Origin: UBA9676 sp036522155
GTDB lineage: Bacteria; Actinomycetota; Actinomycetes; Streptosporangiales; Streptosporangiaceae
Assembly: GCA_036522155.1 (NCBI GenBank)
Contig: DATDGI010000072.1
Coordinates: 1-64,000, forward strand
DNA length: 64,000 nucleotides
Direction: 5' to 3'
The position numbers and the translations under genes were made by a program. Shown in pieces: positions 30,875-38,824 of this stretch. Positions within the stretch are counted from its first letter, which is position 1, and each line of letters starts with the position of its first letter. Under the pieces are notes generated by a model, which was not told the origin of the DNA, searched no databases, and saw nothing but the letters and a program-made list of their open reading frames with translations.

Positions 30875-31738
30875 ATGCGGCGGATCCTGATTGCGGCAAT
30901 GGCGGCGGCGGTCGGCACTGGACTGGTCGCCTGTGGCACGAGCAGCTCGTCGGGCAGCACGCCGGCCAGTACCGGCGCGGCCGCTGCCTGTTCCCAGACG
31001 GGCATCCAGAAGGACCTGTACACCAAGGGCGTGCTCACCGTGGCGACCGACAACCCGGTGTTCACGCCGTGGTTCGTCAATAACAAGCCCACCAACGGCC
31101 AGGGTTACGAGAGCTCGGTCGCCTACGCGATCGCCGCCCAGCTCGGCTTCAAGCACTCCCAGGTCAAGTGGGTCACCGAGCCGTTCACCAGTTCGTACGC
31201 GCCCGGGCCGAAGAAGTTCGACTTCGACATCAACGAGATCTCCTACACCGCGCAGCGGGCGCAGGCGGTCACGTTCTCCAGCAGCTACTACGACGTGCAG
31301 CAGGCCATCGTGGCGCTCAAGGGCTCGGCCATCGTCACCCACCACACCGCGGCCGAGCTGAAGAGCTACCTGTACGGCGACCAGGTTGGCACCACCGGCC
31401 TCACCTTCATCACCAACAAGATCCAGCCGACCGCCCAGCCCAAGGTGTTCGACACCCTCAGCGAGGTGTCGGCGGCCCTGGAGGCGCACCGGATCACCGC
31501 GCTGGTCACCGACACCCCGACCGCGCAGTACATGGCGTCCGCGCAGCTCAAGGGCGCGGTCCTGGTCGCACAGTTCCCCTCCACCGGGGAGCACTACGGG
31601 CTGCTGTTCCACCTGGGTAACCCGCTGGTGACCTGCGTCAACCACGCGATCGCCACGCTGAAGAGCAACGGTACGCTGGCCGCGCTGCAGAAGAAGTACC
31701 TGCAGATCTACCTCACCTTCCCGACCATCCAGCCCTAG
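30875..31738 (+). CDS. amino-acid ABC transporter substrate-binding lipoprotein
   Basis: The 287-residue protein has a lipoprotein signal with lipobox L17-V-A-C20, so it is anchored outside the membrane. After a Ser/Thr-rich spacer the mature domain has KGVLTVATDNPVFTPWF, a GYESSVAYAIAAQLGF helix and FDFDINEISYTAQRAQAVTF, as in family 3 solute-binding proteins for polar amino acids. Two cysteines (C39 and the one in VTCVNHAIATL) could pair. It leads the three-gene importer operon; the specificity is not clear from sequence. Confidence 0.88.
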   Translation: MRRILIAAMAAAVGTGLVACGTSSSSGSTPASTGAAAACSQTGIQKDLYTKGVLTVATDNPVFTPWFVNNKPTNGQGYESSVAYAIAAQLGFKHSQVKWVTEPFTSSYAPGPKKFDFDINEISYTAQRAQAVTFSSSYYDVQQAIVALKGSAIVTHHTAAELKSYLYGDQVGTTGLTFITNKIQPTAQPKVFDTLSEVSAALEAHRITALVTDTPTAQYMASAQLKGAVLVAQFPSTGEHYGLLFHLGNPLVTCVNHAIATLKSNGTLAALQKKYLQIYLTFPTIQP

Positions 31739-31762
31739 CCCCGGCCGCGAGCCGTCCGCCGC

Positions 31763-32716
31763 ATGGACGAGGACCAGCAGCCGGTCGATCCACTGGCCGG
31801 GTTCCCGGACCGGTCATCCCGGACGGTCGGCGGGATCTGGCAGCCACCCGGCTCGTTCGCGTCGGGCGGCCGCGGCTCGAAGCTGTTCAGCGCCGAAGGC
31901 CGCCGCGGCACGGTCATCTCGACCGTCAGCACGCTGGTCGTGCTCGGGGTGCTGGTGGCGATCTTCCTGCTCGCGCCCGGGGCCCGCGCGGTGGAGCACG
32001 CCTTCTTCAACCCGCAGGACATGTGGGCCTCGTTCATCGGCAACCCGCGCCAGGGCTACTACTCGGTGGGCGCCGCCATCTGGCTCAACATCCGGATGTT
32101 CATCGTCGCCGAGATCCTCATCCTGGTGCTGGCGCTGGCCATCGCCCTGGTCCGGCAGTCCACCCACCCGGCGCTGTTCCCGATCCGTTTGCTCAGCACC
32201 GGCTACGTCGATTTCTTCCGCGGCGTGCCGCTGATCCTGGTGATCTTCGCGATCGGGCTGGGCGTGCCCGCGCTCAACCTGCCGGTGGTGTCGAGCCAGT
32301 CCGACGCCGTGTACGGGGTCACCGCGCTGGTGGTGTCCTATTCCGCTTACGTGTCTGAGGTCTACCGGGCAGGCCTGAACTCGGTGCACCAGAGCCAGGT
32401 CGCGGCGGCCCGCTCGCTCGGGCTGCCCCAGCGGACGGCGCTGCGCTACGTGATCCTGCCGCAGGCGGTGCGGAACATCATCCCGCCGCTGCTGAACGAC
32501 TTCATCAGCCTGCAGAAGGACACCGCGCTGGTCGGCATTCTCGGCACGATCGAGGCGAACAAGGCGGCCGACATCTACAGCGAGCAGGTGTTCAACTTCT
32601 CCAGCTTCACCGTCGCCGCGATCTTGTTCCTGATCCTCACCATCCCGCTGGCCCGGTTCACCGACCGGCTGATCGAGCGCGACCGCAGCCGCCGCCTCGC
32701 CGGGGCGGCCCGGTGA
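31763..32716 (+). CDS. amino-acid ABC transporter permease
   Basis: The 317-residue protein has an extended N-terminal cytoplasmic part (about 45 residues, GIWQPPGSFASGGRG) and about five to six membrane helices. The HisM/GlnP signature is clear: STGYVDFFRGVPLILVIFAI, then the EAA-type loop AARSLGLPQRTALRYVILPQ and AVRNIIPPLLNDFISLQKDT. It forms the membrane channel, likely as a homodimer because only one permease gene is present. The start of the ATPase overlaps its stop (GTGA). Confidence 0.9.
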   Translation: MDEDQQPVDPLAGFPDRSSRTVGGIWQPPGSFASGGRGSKLFSAEGRRGTVISTVSTLVVLGVLVAIFLLAPGARAVEHAFFNPQDMWASFIGNPRQGYYSVGAAIWLNIRMFIVAEILILVLALAIALVRQSTHPALFPIRLLSTGYVDFFRGVPLILVIFAIGLGVPALNLPVVSSQSDAVYGVTALVVSYSAYVSEVYRAGLNSVHQSQVAAARSLGLPQRTALRYVILPQAVRNIIPPLLNDFISLQKDTALVGILGTIEANKAADIYSEQVFNFSSFTVAAILFLILTIPLARFTDRLIERDRSRRLAGAAR

Positions 32717-33516
32717 GCGCCGGCCCGGGCGGCCAGGCGGGGCCGGAGCCCGGCCCGGCGGTGGCACCGGGCGGCGAGGCCATCCGGATCGAGGGGCTGC
32801 GCAAGTCCTTCGGCGACAACGAGGTGCTCAAGGGCATCGACCTGGCGGTCGGCTCGCACGAGGTGGTGTGCCTGATCGGGGCGTCCGGATCCGGCAAGTC
32901 CACGCTGCTGCGCTGCATCAACCTGCTGGAGCCGATCAACGGCGGCACCGTCTGGCTGTGGGGCAGCCGGATCACCGGCCCGGGCATCGACCACAATCTG
33001 GTGCGCCGGCACATCGGGATCGTGTTCCAGTCGTTCAACCTGTTCCCGCACATGACCGTGCTGCGGAACGTGACGCTGGCGCCGTCGAAGGTGCTGGGCA
33101 CGCCGCCTGCCCAGGCCGCGGAGGAGGCCCGGGCGCTGCTCCTCCGCTTCGGCCTGCTCGACAAGGCCGGCGACTACCCCGACCGGCTGTCCGGCGGGCA
33201 GCAGCAGCGGGTCGCGATCGTCCGGGCGCTGGCCATGAAACCGCAGATCATGCTGCTGGACGAGGTCACCAGCGCGCTCGACCCGGAACTGGTGGCCGAG
33301 GTGCTTGACGTCATCAGGGAACTCGCGGCCGGCGGCATGACCATGCTGATCGCCACGCACGAGATGGGGTTCGCCCGGGACATCGCCCGCCGGGTGTGTT
33401 TCCTGGAAGAGGGGCGGATCATCGAGGACGCGCCCCCGGGCGAGCTGTTCAGCAACCCGCGGGACGAGCGGACGCAGCGCTTCCTGCGCCGCATTGTGGA
33501 CGCCGGCCGGCTGTGA
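32713..33516 (+). CDS. amino-acid ABC transporter ATP-binding protein
   Basis: The 267-residue protein is a GlnQ/HisP-type ATPase with Walker A GASGSGKST (56-64), Q loop VFQSFNLFPHMTVLRNV, signature LSGGQQQRVAIVRALAM, Walker B LLDEVTSALDPE (Val for the usual Pro after DE) and the H loop ATHEMGFARD. The FLEEGRIIEDAPPGELF ending is typical. The first 22 residues are a Gly/Pro-rich extension. It completes the importer with the two preceding genes. Confidence 0.92.
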   Translation: MSAGPGGQAGPEPGPAVAPGGEAIRIEGLRKSFGDNEVLKGIDLAVGSHEVVCLIGASGSGKSTLLRCINLLEPINGGTVWLWGSRITGPGIDHNLVRRHIGIVFQSFNLFPHMTVLRNVTLAPSKVLGTPPAQAAEEARALLLRFGLLDKAGDYPDRLSGGQQQRVAIVRALAMKPQIMLLDEVTSALDPELVAEVLDVIRELAAGGMTMLIATHEMGFARDIARRVCFLEEGRIIEDAPPGELFSNPRDERTQRFLRRIVDAGRL

Positions 33517-33612
33517 GGGCCGGCGGGGTGCCGGGGGCAACCGCGACGGCGGGTTACTGTGACTGCGGGCGGACGGGCGGCGAGGTGATGTCAATCGGGA
33601 CCGGCGGGAGGA

Positions 33613-35331
33613 ATGGCAGACAGGCCTGACCGGGGAGCCGGGTTCCTGGCGCATCGCGGGCTGATCGCGGTCGCCACCGGGGCCGCGCTGGCCGAGGCGG
33701 GCCTGCTGATCGTGGTCGCGCCGGCCGCCCGCGCGCTGGCACCGCAGGTCACCGCGTTGCCGCCGCTCGCGGTGTTCCACGATCTGCGCTGGCTGTACGG
33801 GGTGCCGCCGTCCTGGCCGGGCTTCGTGCTGGTGCTCACCGGCCTGCTGCTGGCCCGGTCCGCGCTCAACGCGGTCCTGGTCTGGCTGGCCTGGCCGCGC
33901 GGGTCAGCCCGGCCATCGCCGCTGGCCGCCTGGCGGTACGCGCTCGGCTTCACGGTCTTCGCCTGCCTGCTGCTGTCCCCACTGGTCAGCCTGACGGTCG
34001 GGCTGGCGATCCTGCCGTTCTCCTGGCCGTTCCTGGCCACCATGGCGGTCATGCTGATGATCGCGCTGCCGCTGAGCCACGGCGGGGTGGCAGGCAGCTG
34101 GTGGCGGATGCTGCCGCCGCCGGTGGCGGCGAGTTGGCTGCTCACCGACGTCGCGGTGCTGTCCGTCGCGGCCGCTGCCATTGACCGCCTGCCTGCCACC
34201 GGCGCGCTGGCGGTCACCACCCTGGCCGGGCTGGTCAATGCGCGCGCCTGGTTCGGGCTGACCACAGCCTGCGTCGCCCGCGCCCACCGCCAGCCAGCGC
34301 CGCGGCCGCAGCGGCTGGCCGGGCGGTTGCTGGCCTGGCCGGCCAGAATCCCGGCCGTGCCGGTCGCCACCCTCGCCGCGATCACCGTCGTGACCGTGGC
34401 GATCAGGCTCACCTTCCTGGCTAACGCCCCGGTGCCGCAGGCGGCCCATAGCCACGCGGGGACGGCGCTAGCCGGGGTGAGCAAGATGAGCCAACCGGGA
34501 CGGGGACATGCGCCCACCCAGCGCTGGCGTCAGCCGCCGGTGCTGGAGGTGCCCGGCTTCGGCTCACACTGCTGCGCCGGCCCGCAGTGCTGTGGCTACG
34601 GCCGGCCACTGGCCCAGGTCATGCCGGGCACGCTGGTGCAGTCGTTCTCCTACCGCGGGCTGGACCGGGCGGGCAACCCGCTCCCCTACGGGGTCACGGC
34701 CAGCAACCTGCCGCTGCCGGTGCTGGGGGACCGCATCGCCGCCCAGGTGTGGCGGCTGTACGCCCGGACCGGACGGCGGGTGGACGTGGTCGCCGAGAGC
34801 GAGGGTTCGCTCGGCGTGTACGCGATGCTGGCCCAGCACCCGGGCGTGCCGGTCGCCGCCGTCGTCCTGCTGAGCCCGATCGTCGCACCCGGGCAGGTGG
34901 GCTATCCGGTCGGCGGCTCGTCCCTGGTGCCCGGCAGCGAGCTCCGGGCCGTGGTCTGGTTCGTGGGCGGGCTGTCGCCGTTCGGCACCTCGGGCGCGCA
35001 GACGCTGATCAGCTCGGTCAGCCGGGTCGGCGCCCGGTTCGCGGCCGCGGCCACCCGGCACCCGCGGCTGCCCTGGCTGGAACTGGTCCCGCTGGCGGAC
35101 GCGGTCACCCTGCCGGCCTGCCGCCTGCCGCCCGACGTGCTGGTCGTACCCGCCCTCCACGGCCAACTGCTCAGCGACCCGCTGGCGTTGCGCATCGTCA
35201 GGGAGTTCCTGACGCATCAGCGGGTCAGCCGGACCAGTGCCCTCCGGGCCACGGCTGAGTTCGTGGCCGCCGCTGCGAGCGCCTGGCGGCTCCCGCAGCC
35301 GACGACCCCGTCGCCGCCCTGCCAGCGGTGA
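33613..35331 (+). CDS. membrane protein with C-terminal alpha/beta hydrolase-like domain
   Basis: The 572-residue protein has an N-terminal half with about six to seven hydrophobic segments (15-285) and a C-terminal outside or cytoplasmic domain. That domain opens with PVLEVPGFGSHCCAGPQCCG (four Cys in ten residues), and has VVAESEGSLGVYAML, in which S396 sits in a nucleophile elbow like that of alpha/beta hydrolases, then VVLLSPIVAPGQVGYPVGGS. The ending DVLVVPALHGQLLSD could supply the catalytic His. A membrane-bound lipase or acyltransferase is possible. The ATG lies very close to GGGAGGA, so the exact start is uncertain. Confidence 0.62.
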   Translation: MADRPDRGAGFLAHRGLIAVATGAALAEAGLLIVVAPAARALAPQVTALPPLAVFHDLRWLYGVPPSWPGFVLVLTGLLLARSALNAVLVWLAWPRGSARPSPLAAWRYALGFTVFACLLLSPLVSLTVGLAILPFSWPFLATMAVMLMIALPLSHGGVAGSWWRMLPPPVAASWLLTDVAVLSVAAAAIDRLPATGALAVTTLAGLVNARAWFGLTTACVARAHRQPAPRPQRLAGRLLAWPARIPAVPVATLAAITVVTVAIRLTFLANAPVPQAAHSHAGTALAGVSKMSQPGRGHAPTQRWRQPPVLEVPGFGSHCCAGPQCCGYGRPLAQVMPGTLVQSFSYRGLDRAGNPLPYGVTASNLPLPVLGDRIAAQVWRLYARTGRRVDVVAESEGSLGVYAMLAQHPGVPVAAVVLLSPIVAPGQVGYPVGGSSLVPGSELRAVVWFVGGLSPFGTSGAQTLISSVSRVGARFAAAATRHPRLPWLELVPLADAVTLPACRLPPDVLVVPALHGQLLSDPLALRIVREFLTHQRVSRTSALRATAEFVAAAASAWRLPQPTTPSPPCQR

Positions 35332-35333
35332 CG

Positions 35334-35370
35334 GTCGCCGCGGGCCGGAACGCGCCCGCCCAGCGGCGAC
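35334..35370. terminator. hairpin between convergent genes
   Basis: Arms 35334-35345 and 35358-35370 pair over 12 bp with one bulged base and a 12-base loop. It starts right after the stop of the membrane protein gene and lies 16 bases from the stop of the facing zinc-ribbon gene, so it can serve both. Confidence 0.55.
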
Positions 35371-35385
35371 GGGCAACCCGGCCGG

Positions 35386-35736
35386 TCAGTTGCGGGTCAG
35401 CGGGACCAGCCCGGAGCCGTGGCAGCGTTCGCACAGCACGGCCACGCACGGGATGCCCCCGGTGACCCAGGCGGTGACCGCCGCGGCCGGCCCGCCGCAG
35501 AGCACGCAGGCGGTGGGCTCACCGGTCGCGGTGACGAGGTGGCCCGTGCAGGCCGCACAGCCCAGCACGCCGGCCGGCAGATAGCAGAACGCGGGCTGGT
35601 CCGGATGCGGGCAGCGCACGAACAGCCCGGCGGCCAACCTCCGGGCGGTGGCGTCCTGAAGCTGGCCAACGGGTGAGCCGGTGAGCGGGAAGCCGCCGTA
35701 CCCGCGCACACCGGAGAGTTCGTCGATGGTGGTCAC
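35386..35736 (-). CDS. small cysteine-rich putative zinc-binding protein
   Basis: The 116-residue protein, from a GTG start, has cysteines arranged in pairs: RCPHPDQPAFC, GCAACTGH, ACVLCGG and LCERCHGSG. These could bind two zinc ions in a treble-clef or ribbon fold. The N-terminal 40 residues lack cysteines. I do not recognise a family. The GTG has only a weak ribosome site (GAGG directly before it). It is alone, facing the hydrolase-like gene. Confidence 0.55.
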   Translation of the reverse strand: MTTIDELSGVRGYGGFPLTGSPVGQLQDATARRLAAGLFVRCPHPDQPAFCYLPAGVLGCAACTGHLVTATGEPTACVLCGGPAAAVTAWVTGGIPCVAVLCERCHGSGLVPLTRN

Positions 35737-35834
35737 CTCGGGGAAGGGGGACCGCCCACCCTGAAGTGGACGGTGACCTGCGGGAACTCACGAAAATACC
35801 GTAAATCCGGCGCCCGGATGGCGCTTTCGGAGCG

Positions 35835-36740
35835 TTAGCCCGCCGGTGGCCCCGGCATCACCGGCGGCCCCTGGCGCACCCGGGTGAGCGCGTCGGCCGG
35901 GCTGCCCCGCCACCAGCCGAGCGCCTCGACCCACCAGGTCAGGCCAGCGGATACATAACGGCTGACGTGTCCACCGCCGCGATCGGCCGCCGAGCCGTCG
36001 GTGCGGCCCTCCAGCGCGACGTCGAACGGCCCGGCCGCCGTCCGGTGCGCCAGCGTGTAGCCGACGGCCGCGCGCAGTTCGCCGGGCGGCATCGTCTCGC
36101 CGAGGCCATACCCGGTGTGGGTGGGCATGACGCCGTCCCACCGGGCGGCCCGGCGGAACGGCGCCTGGTGGGGCCAGCGCCCGGCGCACCAGACCGGGAT
36201 GCGTGGCTGCTGCACCGGCCGGGGCCGCATCGTGACGTCGTCGGCGGTCAGGTGCTGGCCGCGGAAGGTCACCGGCTGGCCGCGCCAGAGCAGGTCCAGG
36301 AGCTGCAGTGACTCGTCCAGCCGGGCAGCGCGCTCCCGTGGGCCGGCGGGCTCCCCGAACGCGCTGAACTCAGTGGCCAGCGAGCCCAGGCCAGCGCCGA
36401 CGATCAGGCGGCCCCCGGTCAGGTGATCGAGGGTGACCGTTTCCCGTGCCACCTTGGCCGCCCGGCGGCGCGCCAGCAGGCTGACCATGACGCCGATCCG
36501 GATCCGCTCGGTGCGGGCGGCCACCGCGCTGATCACCACGGTGGGGTCGGCGACGTGGCCATCCGGCTCGCGCCACAGCAGGTGATCCCAGATGAAGAAG
36601 CCGTCCCAGCCGCTGTCCTCGGCGGCCACGGCCAGATCCAGCAGCAGCCGGGGATCACCGAACATGCCAACGTTGGGCGCCCCGATCGCGTAACGCGGCG
36701 GCGGGCTCAGCGCAGCTCCGCCCAGTGCCGCTCCTCCCAC
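35835..36740 (-). CDS. LLM-class F420-dependent oxidoreductase
   Basis: The 301-residue protein is a luciferase-like TIM-barrel oxidoreductase: YAIGAPNVGMFGDPRLLLDL, EDSGWDGFFIWDHLLWRE, VAARTERIRIGVMVSLLARR and HLTGGRLIVGAGLG are diagnostic, and VWCAGRWPHQAPFRRAARWD is the cofactor-loop segment. Substrate unknown. The reading from 36740 overlaps the upstream gene by 34 bases; a start nearer residue 12 (a CTG) would lessen the overlap, so the exact N terminus is open. Likely co-transcribed with the gene ending at 36707. Confidence 0.82.
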   Translation of the reverse strand: MGGAALGGAALSPPPRYAIGAPNVGMFGDPRLLLDLAVAAEDSGWDGFFIWDHLLWREPDGHVADPTVVISAVAARTERIRIGVMVSLLARRRAAKVARETVTLDHLTGGRLIVGAGLGSLATEFSAFGEPAGPRERAARLDESLQLLDLLWRGQPVTFRGQHLTADDVTMRPRPVQQPRIPVWCAGRWPHQAPFRRAARWDGVMPTHTGYGLGETMPPGELRAAVGYTLAHRTAAGPFDVALEGRTDGSAADRGGGHVSRYVSAGLTWWVEALGWWRGSPADALTRVRQGPPVMPGPPAG

Positions 36741-37180
36741 CGGCCCTGATGGAACCTGAGGTCGAACCGTTCCAGTTCCTCGTCCTTGGCGCCAAAACCG
36801 GCGATCGATTCCAGCGTCGCGTCCCTGGGCAGGAGCAGTGAGGCGAACCGCACCTCCGGGATGTCGGGGCAGTCGTAGAGCGGCACGTCGGAGGCGGTCC
36901 CGTCGGCCAGCTTCAGCTCCAGCCGGCGCACCTTCGGGTCGACCCGCGCCAGCACCGCCCGCGGCCCCTCATCACCGCCGCCGGCGGTGACGTTGAGCAG
37001 ATGCCCGGGCGGAAGCGGCGGGCCGATCCTGGCGCCGCCGTGCAGGATGCGGCCATCCGCGTCGGTGACCCGGATCATGCTGAACAGGTCGCCGTCCTCC
37101 GGCTCATGCCGCTTGGCCCAGACGACCCACGTCAGCCCGTCGCCGTGGGTCCCCTCGGCGACCACGTATCGACCACCCAT
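36707..37180 (-). CDS. hypothetical protein
   Basis: The 157-residue protein is not one I recognise. It is rich in beta-type strands (YVVAEGTHGDGLTWVVWAKR, GHLLNVTAGGG, VRRLELKLADG) and acidic residues, has no signal peptide, and ends ERFDLRFHQGRWEERHWAEL. GGGAG lies about six bases before the ATG at 37180. It overlaps the LLM oxidoreductase downstream, suggesting a two-gene unit. Confidence 0.65.
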   Translation of the reverse strand: MGGRYVVAEGTHGDGLTWVVWAKRHEPEDGDLFSMIRVTDADGRILHGGARIGPPLPPGHLLNVTAGGGDEGPRAVLARVDPKVRRLELKLADGTASDVPLYDCPDIPEVRFASLLLPRDATLESIAGFGAKDEELERFDLRFHQGRWEERHWAELR

Positions 37181-37409
37181 TTGTCTCCCGCCCCAACGCG
37201 TGAGCCACTCCTGAACGCGTCAGCCTAACCGCCATAGACCCGAATTGACATTCCCTGGCCCGCGGCCCGGCCGGTGACCCGCAGCTTGACCCGGCAGCAC
37301 TAGCCGCGGAGCGACGAAGGTGGTTAGTAACGGCTATGGGTTCATCACCCGCACGTGACGTCCGGACTACCGGTTGGCCGCAGGCCAGCGGTGGGCCGAT
37401 CATGGATGG

Positions 37410-37832
37410 GTGGCACTTGAGATCCAGGTCCGGGGGGCGGTGATCCCGCCTGAGGAACTGTCCTGGCGTTTCTCCCGGTCATCCGGCCCGGGTGGGCAGT
37501 CGGTGAACACGACCGACAGCCGGGTGGAGGTTTCCTATGACCTGGCCGGCTCCGACGCGCTGGGCCCGGTGCTGAAGGAGCGGGCGTTGCGCGTGCTCGC
37601 TGACCGGCTGGTAGACGGGGTCATCACCGTGGCCGCCTCCGAGCACCGGTCGCAACTCCGTAACCGGGAGGCAGCGGCAGACCGGCTGGCGGCCCTGCTG
37701 GTCGCGGCCACCGCACCGCCGCGGCCACCGCGGCGTCCGACCAGGCCGAGCCGGGCGGCCAGGGAGCGTCGGCTGGCGGACAAGCAGCGCCGTTCGCAGA
37801 TCAAGCGGCTGCGCCGTCCCGATCACGATTAG
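37410..37832 (+). CDS. arfB: alternative ribosome-rescue factor ArfB-like
   Basis: From the GTG at 37410 the protein is 140 residues, the ArfB/ICT1 length. It keeps the release-factor GGQ loop in SSGPGGQSVNTTDSRVEVSY (about residues 25-44), then a helical segment and a basic, Lys/Arg-rich tail (RPTRPSRAARERRLADKQRR, ending QIKRLRR) that would reach into the empty mRNA channel of stalled ribosomes. It would hydrolyse peptidyl-tRNA on ribosomes lacking a stop codon. An upstream GTG would add 12 unusual residues. Confidence 0.88.
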   Translation: MALEIQVRGAVIPPEELSWRFSRSSGPGGQSVNTTDSRVEVSYDLAGSDALGPVLKERALRVLADRLVDGVITVAASEHRSQLRNREAAADRLAALLVAATAPPRPPRRPTRPSRAARERRLADKQRRSQIKRLRRPDHD

Positions 37833-37833
37833 C

Positions 37834-37874
37834 GGCTGGCCGCTTGCCAGCCCGGAGTTCTGGCCGCCGGCCAG
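37834..37874. terminator. two short hairpins between convergent genes
   Basis: GGCTGGC and GCCAGCC (37834-37852, 5-base loop) and CTGGCC and GGCCAG (37860-37874, 3-base loop) lie between the arfB stop and the stop of the small membrane protein gene. Either may stop transcription from each side. Confidence 0.5.
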
Positions 37875-37881
37875 GCCGCAG

Positions 37882-38079
37882 TTACTGCGCCCGGCGGCGG
37901 CCGCGGAATCCGAGACCCAGGATCACCAGGCCGATCAGCGCGACCACCGGCCCGATCACGGCCCACAGGGTGGCCCCGGTCATGAAGCTGCCGTTGATGT
38001 AGCCCAGACCTTGCAGGGTAAAGATGATCCCGGTCAGCGCGATCAGCGCACCGATCACCGCCAGCACAATTCGCTTCAT
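37882..38079 (-). CDS. small membrane protein, two helices
   Basis: The ATG at 38079, with AGGAGGG upstream, starts a 65-residue protein with two membrane helices (about 3-22 and 35-57) joined by a short loop (LQGLGYINGSFMTG) and ending in RGRRRAQ. Proteins of this form are common and without known function in actinobacteria. It is a single gene. Confidence 0.75.
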   Translation of the reverse strand: MKRIVLAVIGALIALTGIIFTLQGLGYINGSFMTGATLWAVIGPVVALIGLVILGLGFRGRRRAQ

Positions 38080-38341
38080 CAGGGTGCCCTCCTGCCGGGT
38101 TCCGGTCCGCATCCTCGCACGCGAGCGCTCATTCTCAGAACGCCCTGGCCGCAGGAAATGGTTCAGGCGCTGGTCAGCTGGCGTCCGGGCTGGGCGGGAA
38201 AGCCGGGGGAGGGATCGGAAGCAGCCGGGATGGTCATTGGCATCCCAGCCGCGCCGGTGCCGCCGGGCCAGTACGGTGACTTCTGACTTCGCGCGCGGCC
38301 CACCCCGTCGAACGGCCGCGCCCGGGCATCGAGGAGTTCAC

Positions 38342-38824
38342 ATGCGCGGCTTCCGCAAGTTCCTGCTGCGAGGCAACCTCGTCGACCTCGCCGTGGCGGT
38401 GGTGGTGGGGGTCGCCTTCAACCAGGTGGTGCAGGCGCTGATCAGGGACCTGATCACCCCGCTCATCAGCGCCGCGGGCGGTCAGGCCAACTTCTCCGGC
38501 CTGATCTTCTCGGTCAACAAAAGCTCGTTCTTCTACGGCGACTTCATCAACACCGCGCTGTCGTTCATCGTTATCGCCGCCGTCGTCTACTACATGGTGG
38601 TCGTGCCGGCCAACCGGATCGCCGCCGTGGCCGAGCGGAACGCCGAGGCGACCGAACGCCCGTGCCCGGAATGCCTGAGCGACATCACCCTGGCCGCCAC
38701 CCGGTGCAAGTACTGCACCGCCCGGGTCGAGCCCGCGAACGTCCCTCATCAGCCGTCGTCCGGTGGCGCACACCGGCTGCGGCCAACGAACGCGCGGCCG
38801 CCTACTTTGCATCCGCGTAGCTAG
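38342..38824 (+). CDS. mscL: large-conductance mechanosensitive channel MscL with zinc ribbon tail
   Basis: The ATG at 38342 has GAGGAG six bases upstream and gives 160 residues. MscL features: N-terminal MRGFRKFLLRGNLVDLAVAV, the first helix with VVGVAFNQVVQALIRDLITP, and the second helix TALSFIVIAAVVYYMVVVP. It opens under membrane tension to release solutes. The tail adds a zinc-ribbon-like segment, CPECLSDITLAATRCKYC (about 113-130), known in some actinobacterial MscL proteins, then a disordered end. The last 23 bases overlap the 3' end of the polymerase gene on the other strand. Confidence 0.92.
   Translation: MRGFRKFLLRGNLVDLAVAVVVGVAFNQVVQALIRDLITPLISAAGGQANFSGLIFSVNKSSFFYGDFINTALSFIVIAAVVYYMVVVPANRIAAVAERNAEATERPCPECLSDITLAATRCKYCTARVEPANVPHQPSSGGAHRLRPTNARPPTLHPRS

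Noticed and set aside
35386..35736. Rubredoxin or ferredoxin identity for the Cys-rich protein.
   Set aside because: The spacing of Cys pairs does not fit either family.
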